From Eutypa lata (lineage: Eukaryota; Ascomycota; Sordariomycetes; Xylariales; Diatrypaceae): 64,000 nt of DNA. The notes beneath the pieces are model-generated. The model saw only the letters and a list, made by a program, of their open reading frames with translations, was not told where the DNA came from and ran no database searches. Positions 24,752 to 35,960 of the stretch are shown here, piece by piece. Position numbers and translations under genes: made by a program. The DNA is taken from contig JAKULF010000007.1 of the NCBI GenBank assembly GCA_022661535.1, positions 3,224,001 to 3,288,000 of the forward strand. Direction: 5' to 3'. Numbering within the stretch: position 1 is the stretch's first letter; each line of letters starts with the position of its first letter.

Positions 24752-27700
24752 AGTCGTGTCGTGGTCGTAGTCCTGGGCAGCCTGGTAAGCAATAGCTACT
24801 AGGTACAATACCTAGCATGCATTGTCATAACTAGTTGTGGCTCCCGATGCAACCTAACCAGCGGCGGCCTGCCATACCATGCTGTGCCTTTGCCTTTCAT
24901 GCTATGGCATCCTGTCAGACCGTCTACTGCAGGTACAGTTCTAGATAGGTACAACGTGCTCTAGAAGTGGATTCATCATCTCTCTTTTGCTGACAGTCTA
25001 TTGGCGAATAGTGACTAGCATCGTGGGTCTGTTGTGATCCGAGTGAAGTCGGTCATCTCGAATTGGGTTGGGAAGACCCATAATTCGAATTTTTCCCATC
25101 TCCCATTTTATCGACTTATCTTATTTCGCTTGCAGTCAAATCATGGGCGATAGCTCCCGACTTCCCAGTATTGTGGACTTGCCAACCTGGTAAGGTCCCT
25201 AAGCTGGTGCGCTGAGAGGATGACCGGGGGGAAGGGTGTCTGGGTGTGGATCATTTCGAACCTGGCAGCCCTGTTGGGGGTAATCGATGGGATTTCTTCC
25301 AAAAAGGGGAGGGTGTGGATATTCGAAGGTGATATTCCCGAAAAGGGGTGAGCCGTACAATACATACATACATTGTAGTTAGGCCTGTCCGTCATCTATA
25401 TCTCTCTCACGCTTAGATCTGATAGTATGACGACCCATTTATCTTAGGCACAACATTCAAAAGATGTGTATCAAGTCCCGCCTCTCCATCTGTAAAGATA
25501 CACAATCAGACACTATCGTGTCTAACGGAATACGAGTTGTTGTTTAGCTTTATTGGACCGTATTTTAGCATGAACTGGGGGGTGTAAGCTGGGATATTAT
25601 TGAACTACTGCAAGGAACAGCACCCATGCGTTTTGCTTGACAAGGATGTTAAATGGTCCGGCTTGTCTTTCTGCGGAAATTGGCACGCCACCTGGCGGCT
25701 TGGCCTATCTCGGGCGTTCTTGGCTCGCACGAGCCAGTCAGCACCATGGATCTCTGTCATAATTGTATTATGGCAATCTGCCAATCTCGCAACCGTGAAC
25801 CGACGCCGCTTCTCCTCGACGGTGCCAGCCGGTCCAGTGTTGCTAACTATAGGTTTTGATCTGCAATTCTTTGCCCGTAGTTTTGATGTTTACTGTATAT
25901 ATGTACTTTGTAACGGGGAATTTATTTCGTCTGGGGTTTCAATGATCCTTATCGTACCTTTGGGATGTTTTTGTAGTCAGAATAGATTCCGTGATATGGT
26001 CATATTTCTAGGATTATGTTTTACCACACATGTATTGAAACAGTCCTAACGTCCTAATCGGTAAAAGAGAGAGCTCCTTAACTTTCAGCAGTTAAACAGC
26101 TAAGGTTAGGAGCTCTTGGTTGGCCTGCTATTAGAAACCCCTTTCGCCTAAAATTCATAGTTATACGAGATAGGGAAGGTACTGTAGTTAGGTGTTGAGG
26201 GTTTCGATGATAGTTACAGATAGGCAATCCCCGTACTTCTGACAGTATGCCCTTGAATGATAAGTACGAAGTAAAAGAGTTGGGTCTGAATCCTCGTAAA
26301 TTGTACCTAATCAATGCAGGAACAAGAGTCAGGACCACGCGAATGCAGGAACCGTAACGAAACTAAGAATTCACTACCAGAACAGAGTTGACGCGAACAG
26401 GATACAGTGGGTCTCAATTACTTGAGTTGTCGGGCTGTCAAGCCGTTTCTAACTTTACTATCGAAGGAAGTAACCTCAAATTGACAGTTCCGGCTGACTT
26501 CCTTTCTGTTCATTGGTAATTCGCTCACTGTGGCAGTCATTCGCGACCGAAGCCAACTGGTGGCAAGAGGTGGCAGGCAATAAAGATTCAGGGGAGGCCT
26601 AAAAACTCACTCATAATTGGCGCAAATGTGTAATTACGTACTCCACTGTGACTGCTCTTGATTGGTTCGATTGGGTCTTAGGCGCTATAAGCAATTAATC
26701 CAATCCAAGTTTCTCTTCGTGTGTAAGTGACTTCTCTTCTTCGCTCGCTCACTCGGACCCTCCGCTCCCCCCTACTGAAAAGCACCTAGCTTATAAGTTA
26801 TCAGCACTACAGTTATAGCGTGTATATTCCTTGATACGGTTGATACTGCTAAAAGCCTAAAGGTACGAGGTAGAAATACAATACTGGCTCCTATCTAATG
26901 CTGATCCGGTGAGAGGCCAGTGGGAATAGCCGTATCTCAGATCGTTTAACCGGGATAGCCTGGTCTGTTCCTTAATTAGGGTTTATTTAGGATCGGATGG
27001 CACGATATCGTTGTCTTAATGATAATTAATGAGTTGTTGCTATGGTCATTGGTATCTTCTGGAATAGCTGTAAAGCTTCTGTGTTTGCCAGGGGCTTCGT
27101 TGAAGTTCTGTAGGTAATCTCCTGTATTTGTTAACAATTGCGCAAATCTCGTATCTATAATGAGTGTTTTCAAACCGGCCCTCTTGTTCTTCAATGCAGA
27201 ATGATCTGGACTCTGGTATTCAGCAATAAATTCGGTTCTATAAACCCTAATTATCTATAATTCCTAGATTTAGCCTGTCAAGGCACCCAATTATTTATCG
27301 CGGCATGATGCCCTGTGCTGCCCTTGCTTGTTAGCCTTGCAGCATCCAGACTGCCCAGACGGCGTCAGCACCACTGCTGATGCTGATCTTGATCGATCTT
27401 CCTCAGCTATATCGGCAAATAGCATGTGATCAACATGTCTAGACTCTGGAGAAGCCGTTGTCTGCTGGGACCAGGGCTACCTAGTGCCAGCTTGGGCCAT
27501 TATCCACTCTGCGGTGATATGGAATCCCAACGTCTTGGAGATCCGATCTATCTACTGTGTAGTTACCTATTTGGCTATTCAGTCAGACATTGTCTATTGA
27601 ACTTTAACTGTCACGCGACACGCGTTTCTGTTTACATATAGTTGGAAGTGCTATCAAATGAACTGAAATAACCGTCTCGCTTATTGCATGATTAGCATGT

Positions 27701-29256
27701 AAAAGTCCTGCCCCTATTGGATCCGGGCCGGTGGACAATTTCGGCTCATGTAGGTACTCGTTAGCATCGAATGCAACGGCATCCCGTCCCAATCTTCCGG
27801 GCTTCTCTCACTGGTCAGATTCGGCAGGTAGCATGCGCAGGAAAGGCAACGTTTAATTTCCACCATGCTTTTCAACTTATCTATGACTATTAACTATTGA
27901 CTATCTACATATGAACATTAACAGGTCGTTCTGCTTTGGTTCAACCCGGCGCCGTCTTATCCTCATGACCAGCCAGGATGCGCCCATTAATAAGTATACT
28001 GGCTTATTATGCCATCTACCGAAGACAAATGCAAGATCTCGTATAACAATTGACCGCTTCAAAACACGACAACTGGGGCAAACATCGTATCTTCTCGTGT
28101 CGAGCCGCTTTTTCTATGCCTTTCGCCTCTTGTGAACATTCTTCTTTTTGGAATACCTGGGTAGCAAGAATGAGAAGCGGTCAAGACGAGCCGAGACGTC
28201 CCGTGAATGAGCCGCTTCTTGTCGAACCGAATACTCTAGCACCACCACCAGAGTCTACCACCGGTATACTCCCGTGGCCCATTACGAACTACGAAGATAG
28301 GCATTATCATCGAATTCCACCTGCCACGTTTTTGAACTCAAATTTCGAGTCGTTATTATGTCAATCCTGTTGCTTAGAGACCTAGATGAGATCTCAGCTC
28401 GGTACATCCCGGTTCTATATCCTTGGGACTTGAGGTTGCTCTGTGATGCCTTCGTTCAAGAATTAGGACCTTTATAGCGATCTATGCTCGGGCGCCTCCC
28501 GCTTGATTTACGACGCATAGGGAGTTGTATTTCTGCGTTCTCACTACATCGCAACTATAGTCCTACTGAACCAAGTGAACTGATTTCCTCCCATCTACTC
28601 TGGGAAGTATGGACTCCTTGATACGGCTTTAACCCGTAGAAGTCTCCACCCCCTAGATGTGCTTTGTAAGCATGTGTTCGCATTCGCACTGCTACAATTC
28701 AGATCCTCTTTGACAGTGAAATCAATAACCCTTTGAACTCTGATATTCGGGGGAGTCTACCCTTAGCTATTCGTCTTGATACAGCCGATTTGCAGCTATT
28801 ACGGGGAGATTCGTCTGTCTTCAGACCTGAAACAGTAAACGGATTTGTTCCGACCCGACCCTGAAGGATGCGCACGTTGAGCCGAGTCCGAATGCGATTC
28901 ATGAGATTATGTTATATGTGCGGTGATCTGGGTGAATTGGAGTTATTATCGAGTGTGTGCCGACCTACTTAAGTTGCCTCGGTACTTCGTAGGTCTGGAT
29001 GGAGTCTCTTACTGGCTGGAAGTGGAGCAAAGCAACGCCGAATCTGTCCGATGAGCAATTGATGTCATTAGAATGGGCTGCCCATTGCTGCCGGCAGCAT
29101 TAGCTTCCCATGTATATGGACGAGCGCATTTTGGATATTGATCGCAAGCCTCTGCCTGACAACCATCGAATTTGACCAGTGTTCACTTCCGCTTTCCGGC
29201 TCTTCAATTTGATACTTTCAATTGTAACTAACCAGTCTAGAGCGCAACATTGGAAA
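24752..29256. other. intergenic region without a supported gene
   Basis: Apart from the possible pseudogene at 28.36-28.97 kb I see no gene. The longest open frame (25600-26049, 149 codons) has no recognisable domain, contains many rare residue runs and overlaps another open frame, so it is not called. Base composition is mixed. Confidence 0.45.
28358..28972 (+). pseudogene. possible eroded coding sequence, family unknown
   Basis: One plus-strand frame reads protein-like segments (MSILLLRDLDEISARYIPVL at the start, then a 67-codon stop-free run with many Leu, Asp and Arg). It is interrupted by five stops, fewer than a random 205-codon frame would show. The stops are TAG, TGA and TAA, as would arise from C-to-T changes at CAG, CGA and CAA, which fits repeat-induced point mutation but does not prove it. 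No domain is recognised, and it could be chance. Confidence 0.2.
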
Positions 29257-30476
29257 ATGGGGGACACTATGAAAGCCGTTGGTAAGCAAATCTCGGCATT
29301 TTGGTTCAGGCTCCTTTAGAGTTCTACAAAGCAAGGAAGATACTTGCACTTCGGGTGCTACCGTTGAAGACTCGCAGCAGCACCCATTTAGGTAGGTATA
29401 TCCCCAACTAGTGGACCAACTAACACGAGCCCTCCCCTTCAGACATCAAGAACGGCAAAGGGCCCGCAACAGCCCTCTTCATCAACGATGCGACGCCGAA
29501 GCCCGCGCCGAAGGCCGGCGAGGCGCTCGTCCGCATCAAAGCGTTCGGTCTGAACCGGATGGACCTGATCCAGCGCGAGGGCCACTACCCGTTACCGCCG
29601 CAGGCGCCGGCAACGCTCGGCGTCGAGTTCAGCGGGACGATCGAATCGCTCGGCACCGACGGAGACGAGAAAGAACAAGAAGGCTTCAAGCTCGGCGACG
29701 CCGTCTTCGGCCTCGCGTACGGCGGTGCCTACGCGGAGTACATCGCCGTATCGACAGCCATGCTGCTGCACAAGCCGGCGACCCTCTCGTGGGAGCAGGC
29801 CGCCGCCATCCCCGAGACGTGGATGACGGCGACGCAGGCGCTGCACATAGTCGGCGAGTTCGGTAGCAACAACGGCAATAACAACGAAAAGTCCGTAGAG
29901 AAGAAAGCAGTGCTCTGGCATGCCGGGGCCAGCGGTGTCAGCATAGCCGGCATCCAATTGAGCCGCGACGCCGGGGCGGGCGCCGTCTACGCGACGTGCG
30001 GCAGCGACGAGAAGTGCGCGTTCGTGGAGAAGGAGCTCGGCGCAACGCGCGCCTTCAACTACAGGACGGATCCCGGCTGGGACAAGGCGGTGCTGGAGGC
30101 GACGGGCGGCGGCGGGGTCGACCTGATCGTGGACTTCGTGGGGGCCGATTACTTCGAGCGCAACCTGGCGGCGGCGGGGCGCGACGCCCGCTGGGTGATG
30201 CTGGGCCTGCTGGGCGGGGCGCAGCTGCCCGCCGGCGTGAACATCGCGCCCCTGCTGTACAAGCGCGTGCGCGTCGAGGGCAGCACGCTGCGCAGCCGCG
30301 ACCTCGCGTACCAGCGCATGCTGCGCGACCGGCTCGCCGCGTATGTGCCGCATTTCGAGAACGGGCGGCTCAAGGTGTTCGTGGATGCCGTGCTGCCCAT
30401 GGGGGAGATCGTCAAGGCGCACCAGCTGATGGAGGAGAATAAGACGAAGGGGAAGATCGTGTGCACGGTTCCGTAG
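29257..30476 (+). CDS. NADPH:quinone oxidoreductase-like protein (medium-chain dehydrogenase, PIG3/QOR type)
   Basis: These proteins reduce quinones or other enones with NADPH in the cytosol. Two exons (29257-29281 and 29443-30476) give 352 residues. The first codes only for MGDTMKAV plus one base, and a 161-bp intron follows. The GroES-like half shows ALVRIKAFGLNRMDLIQREG and GVEFSGTIE. The Rossmann half has the nucleotide loop HAGASGVSIAGIQLSRDAGA, a GGGGVDLIVDFVGA strand-turn and the closing GEIVKAHQLMEENKTKGKIV. The zinc-binding cysteines and histidine of alcohol dehydrogenases are absent, as expected for quinone reductases. Exons are GC-rich against AT-richer flanks. The gene is convergent with the hydrolase gene 280 bp downstream. 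Substrate cannot be told from sequence. Confidence 0.92.
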
Positions 30477-30754
30477 CTAGGTACATACGTAAGTCGTCAT
30501 GACGGTCATGTGAGTAAGAGATAAGATGAAAAAACGTAAGAATATTGTGGACACTTTTCCGTCTCTGTTAATCAAGACAACGTAATACTAGTGTAGGTAT
30601 GATTTTCATAATTCTATGAGAACATAGAGACTTGCTATACCCTATGGAATTGACCAATTGTTGATTCCCCAATGCCTGCCACACCCGGCAAGAACCCCCT
30701 ATAACGCCTGCTTAGAACCAAAGCATACTATGTACCTAGGTATCTGTTCGCCTG

Positions 30755-31869
30755 CTAATGCTCTTTAATCCATTTCAACATCTGCTCATACGCCGTCGCC
30801 TGTGCTTCCTTGATATTCGGATCATCGTAGTCTCCGATGATGCCAAAGCCTATTCATAGTCATGTTAGTGACCACCCTCGCTCTTGATTGCCTTTTGAGA
30901 TTTGTGTTAAAAAAAAGAGATAAGGGGTTGTTGAACTCACCATGGGGGACACCAGGATAAACCTGAACTTCATGCTCCAGATTGCTCTTCGACATGACGT
31001 CCTCGCCCGCCGTGCGCACATCATCAGGAAACAGGGGGTCGTGCTCCACGCAGACCAGGCTCACGGGCGCCTTCAGGCTCTGGAAGTCGTCAGGCGAGAC
31101 CAGCGTCGCGTGGGCGAGGGCGCCGGCCTTGATGTAGGGGCCCTTCTTCGCCGGCTCGGCTCTCTCCTCATCCGCGGGCTTCTGGGCACCGCTCCAGCCC
31201 GATTGCGCGGCCGAATCCCGCTCGCCCGCGAGTAGTAGGACGTACCGCCCGCCGAAGCAGTAGCCCACCGCGTAGATGCCGCCGCCGTTACCCACGGCAT
31301 CGGCGAACTCGCCCTCGGCGGCGTGGATGACCTTCTCCAGGATGGGCCAGACCTTCTCCTCGGCGTGGCGCGCCAGCCACATGTCGATCATGAACGACTT
31401 GGCCGTCTCGACGGCCTTCAGCTTGAAGGTGTCGAGGAAGCTGTTGCTGCCGCCCCCCGATTCCGTCTCCGGGACCGTCGCGGACGAGGAGTTCGGCGCC
31501 GGGTCGCCCTCGAATAGGTCCGGCATCACGACTACGTAGCCTTCCGCTGCGAACTTGTCGGCTTGGATTTGGTTGTTGGCAGACTTGAGCCCAGTGCCGC
31601 CGGTCAGGAGGAGCAGGAGTTTGGACGGGTTCGAGGGGTACGAGTCGGGTTTCGCGAGGTAGGTCTAGGATTGCGAAGGTTAGTTTGATTTAGACTTGAG
31701 AATACTATAACCCATAAAGGTTGACACGTACATCGATACCGCCGAGCTTTCTTATTTCGCCCTTGGGAGCTTCACCAGCAGGAGTCGGCCGGTCAGTGGT
31801 GCAGTGTTCTCCCATTCTCTCCTGAGCATCGCTCTCGGGAGCTTTAGTTGCGACGTCTGCTTCTGCCAT
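30755..31869 (-). CDS. dienelactone hydrolase family protein
   Basis: This is an alpha/beta hydrolase of the carboxymethylenebutenolidase family. Exons 31869-31732, 31664-30941 and 30849-30755 join to 318 residues with introns of 67 and 91 bp. The visible catalytic triad is the nucleophilic cysteine in GYCFGGRY, the aspartate in CVEHDPLFPDD and the histidine in GVPHGFGI; the histidine codon is followed one base later by the last splice. Upstream are the LLLLLTGGTGLKSANNQIQADKFA strand-helix (in two parts) and VVVMPDLFEGDPAP. The N-terminus (GEHCTTDRPTPAGEAPKGE) is typical of the fungal cytosolic branch. The gene diverges from RPA1 across about 660 bp and converges on the quinone reductase gene. 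The natural substrate of most fungal members is unknown. Confidence 0.93.
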
Positions 31870-32529
31870 GGTGGTAATGATGAGTGGTGATACTTGTTGT
31901 ATATCTTTGTTGTTATGTCTAGAAGTCGATCTGTCTGTATAACTATAGAATTGGGTATCTCAAGAGGCTTTTATTGACGGAAGTATCAAATAGACAGATA
32001 TGGTATTCAAATAAGCTTTAACTCTGTAACCCAGGCAGACTTTATTCCCAAGAGCTTGGCTGCTTGGTTACACCTGAGCATTGTAATGTAAGCCAGGGTG
32101 GGCTGTTTCGCGGGGTGACGTAAAGCGACGATGCGCCATTTGCAGCTGCCAATCTGCCAAACATAGTGCTCTAAGGCATGTGTAAGTGAGTCCCGCCAGC
32201 TGTTGATCCTTCTGATAGTGATTAAACTAATAAAGTAGTTAGTACAATACCAGGCATCAGCGAACGGTTAACGTTAGCTCCAAATTAGGGGACCCCGCGC
32301 TGCTTGCCACTCTGCCACTTAAACTTGACGCGACTTTTCTAAAGCTGGGACGCGTTTTCCATATTACACAGAGACTTGAATATCTTGCCTCGTCAACCTA
32401 CACAAGACTCTTAATTAGCCAACGCTTGTACTCTTCTATTACTTCACCCGAAGCTATTAAGGTCTATCCTGTTGTTTTATTGAGCTATAGTCGAGATCAG
32501 ACAATCGTAAGCTCAAAGTTTGATTGAGA
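31870..32529. other. shared divergent promoter of the hydrolase and RPA1 genes
   Basis: This 660-bp region lies between two start codons pointing outward. It contains the MluI cell-cycle box and an ACGCGA near-match on the RPA1 side, and no open frame worth calling. Confidence 0.6.
32350..32355 (+). promoter_or_regulatory. MluI cell-cycle box (ACGCGT) upstream of RPA1
   Basis: A perfect ACGCGT lies 175 bases before the RPA1 ATG, with ACGCGA at 32328-32333 close by. In yeasts MBF binds this box and drives G1/S expression of replication genes, including RPA subunits. MBF and StuA both use related winged-helix-type DNA-binding domains, and the reverse strand (ACGCGTCC) also fits the StuA consensus. 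Confidence 0.5.
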
Positions 32530-34565
32530 ATGTCGGTCGCTGCCGCCCAACAGGCAATCACTGAAGGCGCTTTAGAGTATGTGGACTCCTGGCTCGGATT
32601 TACCATATAATCATTTTTCGACTAAGCTAACCTTGCTTTTTCTCTTCCAGCGCTGTATTTAACGACCCGGAGAATGCTCCCCAGCGTTTCGCCGTACCCA
32701 TCTTACAATGCCTTCAGATCAAGCCTCTTGCTGGACAGCCAGCAGCCGGTGGTGGTGCCGCCCAACCTGACCGCTATCGAGTCGTCTTGAGCGACTTGCG
32801 CAACTACGTCCAGTGTATGTTGGCAACCCAGGCAAACCACGTCATTCATGATAATTCGCTTGTTCGAGGATGCATTGTTCGAGTCAAGTCCTATCAGGCA
32901 AATTCTGTCAAGGGCAAGAACATTCTTATCATTCTCGACCTCGAGGTAGCTACAGAATTTGGAGTCCACGATCGGATCGGAGAGCCCCAGGCTTTCGATG
33001 CCAACAAGCCTGCCGCTGCAGCAAACACGACCATCGGTGGCTCGGGATTCTATGGTGCAAAGACTGAGTCATCTGCCCCTGTCAAGTCGGAGCCTATGTC
33101 ATCACGTATGGGAGGAGCGCCTGCGAACGGTGGCTCTAACAGTACCCACGGCAGTAAGGCCATCTACGCCATTGAAACCCTCTCCCCCTACGCACATAAG
33201 TGGACTATCAAGGCTCGAGTATCTCAAAAGTCGGACATCAAATACTGGCATAAGGCTTCAGGAGAAGGCAAACTTTTCTCTGTGAATCTTCTTGATGAAA
33301 GCGGTGAGATCAAGGCAACGGCATTCAATGAGCAGGTTGACCAGTTCTTTGATATATTACAAGAAGGCCAGGTCTATTACATCAGCAACCCTTGCCGTGT
33401 CTCTCTCGCCAAGAAGCAGTTCACCAATCTCGCGAACGATTATGAACTTGCCTTCGAACGCGACACGCAGATTGAAAAGGCAGAGGATCAAACCAGTGTC
33501 CCGCAGGTCCGATTCAACTTTGTCAGCAATATCCAAGAGCTTCAGACTATTGAGAAGGATGCCACCGTAGATATCGTAGGAGTGCTAAAGGAAGTTGGTG
33601 AAACCTCCGAGATCACATCGAAGGCTACCGGAAAACCCTATCAGAAGCGCGAGCTGACGCTAGTAGACGAGTCGCATTTCTCCGTCCGATGTACGATATG
33701 GGGCCAGACGGCCAACAACTTTTCCGCACAGCCAGAGTCTGTTGTCGCCCTGAAAGGTGTAAAGGTCTCAGATTTCGGAGGGCGCTCGCTTTCTCTTTTA
33801 TCTTCCGGTAGCATGTCTGTTGATCCGGATATCCAGGAAGCACACCGCCTGAAGGGCTGGTACGATTCCCAGGGCCGCGGTACCAACTTTGCATCGCACA
33901 ACATGAGCTCAGTGGGAGCAGCGACGGGACGGACGGACCAGACCAAGACGATCTCGCAAGTGAAGGACGAGCAGCTGGGCATGGAGAATACGGACTACTT
34001 CACGCTCAAGGGGACCATCGTGTACATCAAGCAGAACACGTTCGCATACCCAGCGTGCTCCAGCGAGGGCTGCAACAAGAAGGTGATAGAGAACGGCGAC
34101 GGCACCTGGCAGTGCGAGAAGTGCGACGTCGCCCACCCGCGCCCCCAGTACCGCTACATCATGAGCGTCAACGTCAACGACCACACGGGTGAGCTCTGGC
34201 TCAGCTGCTTCGACGAGGTTGGCCGCATCGTCATGGGCCGCTCCGCCGACGAGCTCATGGAGATCAAGGAGAACGACGAGGCCCAGGTCTCTGCCGCCTT
34301 CGAGGCCTCCAATTGCACCAAGCTTAACTTCCGGTGCCGTGCCAAGCTCGACACGTATGGTGATGATCAGAGGTAAGTTTTTTTTCCTTCTTTCTTTTCG
34401 TCTAATGTTTAGAATCCTCAGAAGAGATACAATATATGCAATTGTGGCTGACGAGCATGTGGTTACAGAATACGGTACCAGGTCATGAGCGCCACCCCAT
34501 TGGACTACGCAGCTGAAGCCGCAAAACTTACGGAGTTGATCAAGCAGTTTGATGTCAACTCATAA
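32530..34565 (+). CDS. rfa1: replication protein A large subunit (RPA1/RFA1)
   Basis: RPA1 is the large subunit of the single-stranded DNA-binding heterotrimer used in replication, repair and recombination in the nucleus. Exons 32530-32576, 32651-34372 and 34469-34565 join to 621 residues, the usual length. The N-terminal OB fold (MSVAAAQQAITEGAL to about residue 115) is followed by a linker with a GGSGFYG motif. Next come DNA-binding domains A (from AIETLSPYAHKWTIKARV) and B (from VPQVRFNFVSNIQELQ), and domain C with a zinc ribbon. The four zinc cysteines are at about 485, 490, 504 and 507 (CX4C-X13-CX2C). The last small exon begins with IRYQVMSATPLDY and completes the C-terminal helix that joins RPA2. 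It converges on CSN3. Confidence 0.97.
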
Positions 34566-35166
34566 ACTACTAAGATTCTGAAGATTTGTCTCCACCTTGA
34601 TACTTGACATGTCTATATGCATCATGGAGCTTAGACCAGTGAGGATTGATTCAGGAGGGTGCAAATATTAGGCCACAGAACAAAATATGAGGATCGATGA
34701 TGAGTTGCTATGAGCTACTTAGTTATGTAGTGTGGCGATACATATAATTCGCTATTACTATGGATGTATGGGGTGTAGTTGGCCCTGGCTTATATTTGGC
34801 TTATTGATGATAGATGGCTAGGAGAGACAGCGAGGAGAAACACTATTGAAGAGAAAGGAAGACCACGCCTACACATCGTTAAGTTACTTCATATGGCTGA
34901 TGGAAATTGATTGCATGAAAACGTTCATGATTAAGTAGGTATGGGATGGACATAGGACATATGGGAAAGAACAGTACCTACTAAAGTACTTCTTTCATGT
35001 ACGGAGGCAGACATCCAATGTGTTAGATGAAATAAACCATGAAGCTCCTGTCAGTTAGTCCGTCAGTTGACAACTCAAACCCAGTGGAAATTATTAACTT
35101 AGACCCGAATCAGGACGTCAACTTTTATGGTGCGCAAGAGAAGGCATTGTGGATTTTTTGCTTTGG

Positions 35167-35185
35167 TTTTTTTTTTTTTTTTTTT
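35167..35185. repeat. T19 homopolymer
   Basis: Nineteen consecutive T on the plus strand lie between the RPA1 and CSN3 genes. Confidence 0.9.
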
Positions 35186-35301
35186 GAGTTTGACTACCTA
35201 CTGAGCGGAACCATGATCTTGACTGATGATTGATTGATTGATTGATGCTATGCAGTTTCAAAGCATCCAGGCATCCATCATCGATGGCCCATCTGTCTAA
35301 G

Positions 35302-35382
35302 TTCTTTCTTTCTTTCTTCCCTTCTTCACTCCATTTTACTTCACCTCTCTAGCAGAAAGAAAGAAAGAAAGAAAGAAAGAAG
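35302..35382. repeat. facing (TTTC)n and (GAAA)n tracts, an imperfect inverted repeat
   Basis: A TTTC tract (35302-35319) is followed 34 bases later by a GAAA tract (35354-35382). The two can pair with each other for about 16-18 bp. They lie between two convergent gene ends. Confidence 0.7.
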
Positions 35383-35960
35383 ACGAAAATACAACATAAA
35401 CCATCTGCTTTCTCTAAACCCGCTTGCTATGCGCGGAAAATTCCCTTGACGCCCGTTACCTTGCCGTGCCTTGTCTCTCTTCAACGCCGATGCCTGGTGA
35501 TGTAATTAATGCAATATAATGCAAATGCAGTGCAGCAGCGTAATCAGTAATTCATCATAACGTGCGTATGCGGGTTCGCATAGCCCTCTCCCTAGCCCAC
35601 TACTAACTTCTGCCTTCACACCATTGTATGTCTGACGGCTCTGCTTGCTCGCTCGCTCGCTCTAATAACAGCAAGACAGCAGCCAGCCTAGGTAGTGAGA
35701 CTAAAACAGTCCCTCTTCAAAAGTACTTTAATTTTCCTCGCTTGCTTGCTTACTTACTTGCTTGCTCGCTTGTGCATTTGCTTTTCTGAACGCTTTCATA
35801 TCGAAACCGTCGAGACAACAGAAGAAAGCGGAACTCCTTCAACCCCTCACGGCTGCGTATTGGAGGCAGCATCGGCAGAAGCAGCAGCCTCAGCAGAAGC
35901 AGCAGCAGCAAGAGCAAGAGAAGCAGAAAAGGAATATACTCCCACCGGTATTGCGGGGTT

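Larger units (their letters stand above)
34566..35960. other. intergenic region with many simple repeats
   Basis: This lies between the 3' ends of RPA1 and CSN3. It holds a 19-base T run, a GATT repeat, facing TTTC and GAAA repeats, and GCTC/GCTT repeats near 35.65-35.77 kb. No gene is seen. Confidence 0.6.

Noticed and set aside
25600..26049. 149-codon open frame on the plus strand
   Set aside because: It has no domain, an odd composition with scattered Cys and Phe, an overlapping open frame in another phase and no supporting splice pattern. It looks like chance.
29592..30422. 276-codon open frame on the minus strand
   Set aside because: It is an antisense shadow of the GC-rich quinone reductase gene, with Ala/Arg/His-rich low-complexity content.
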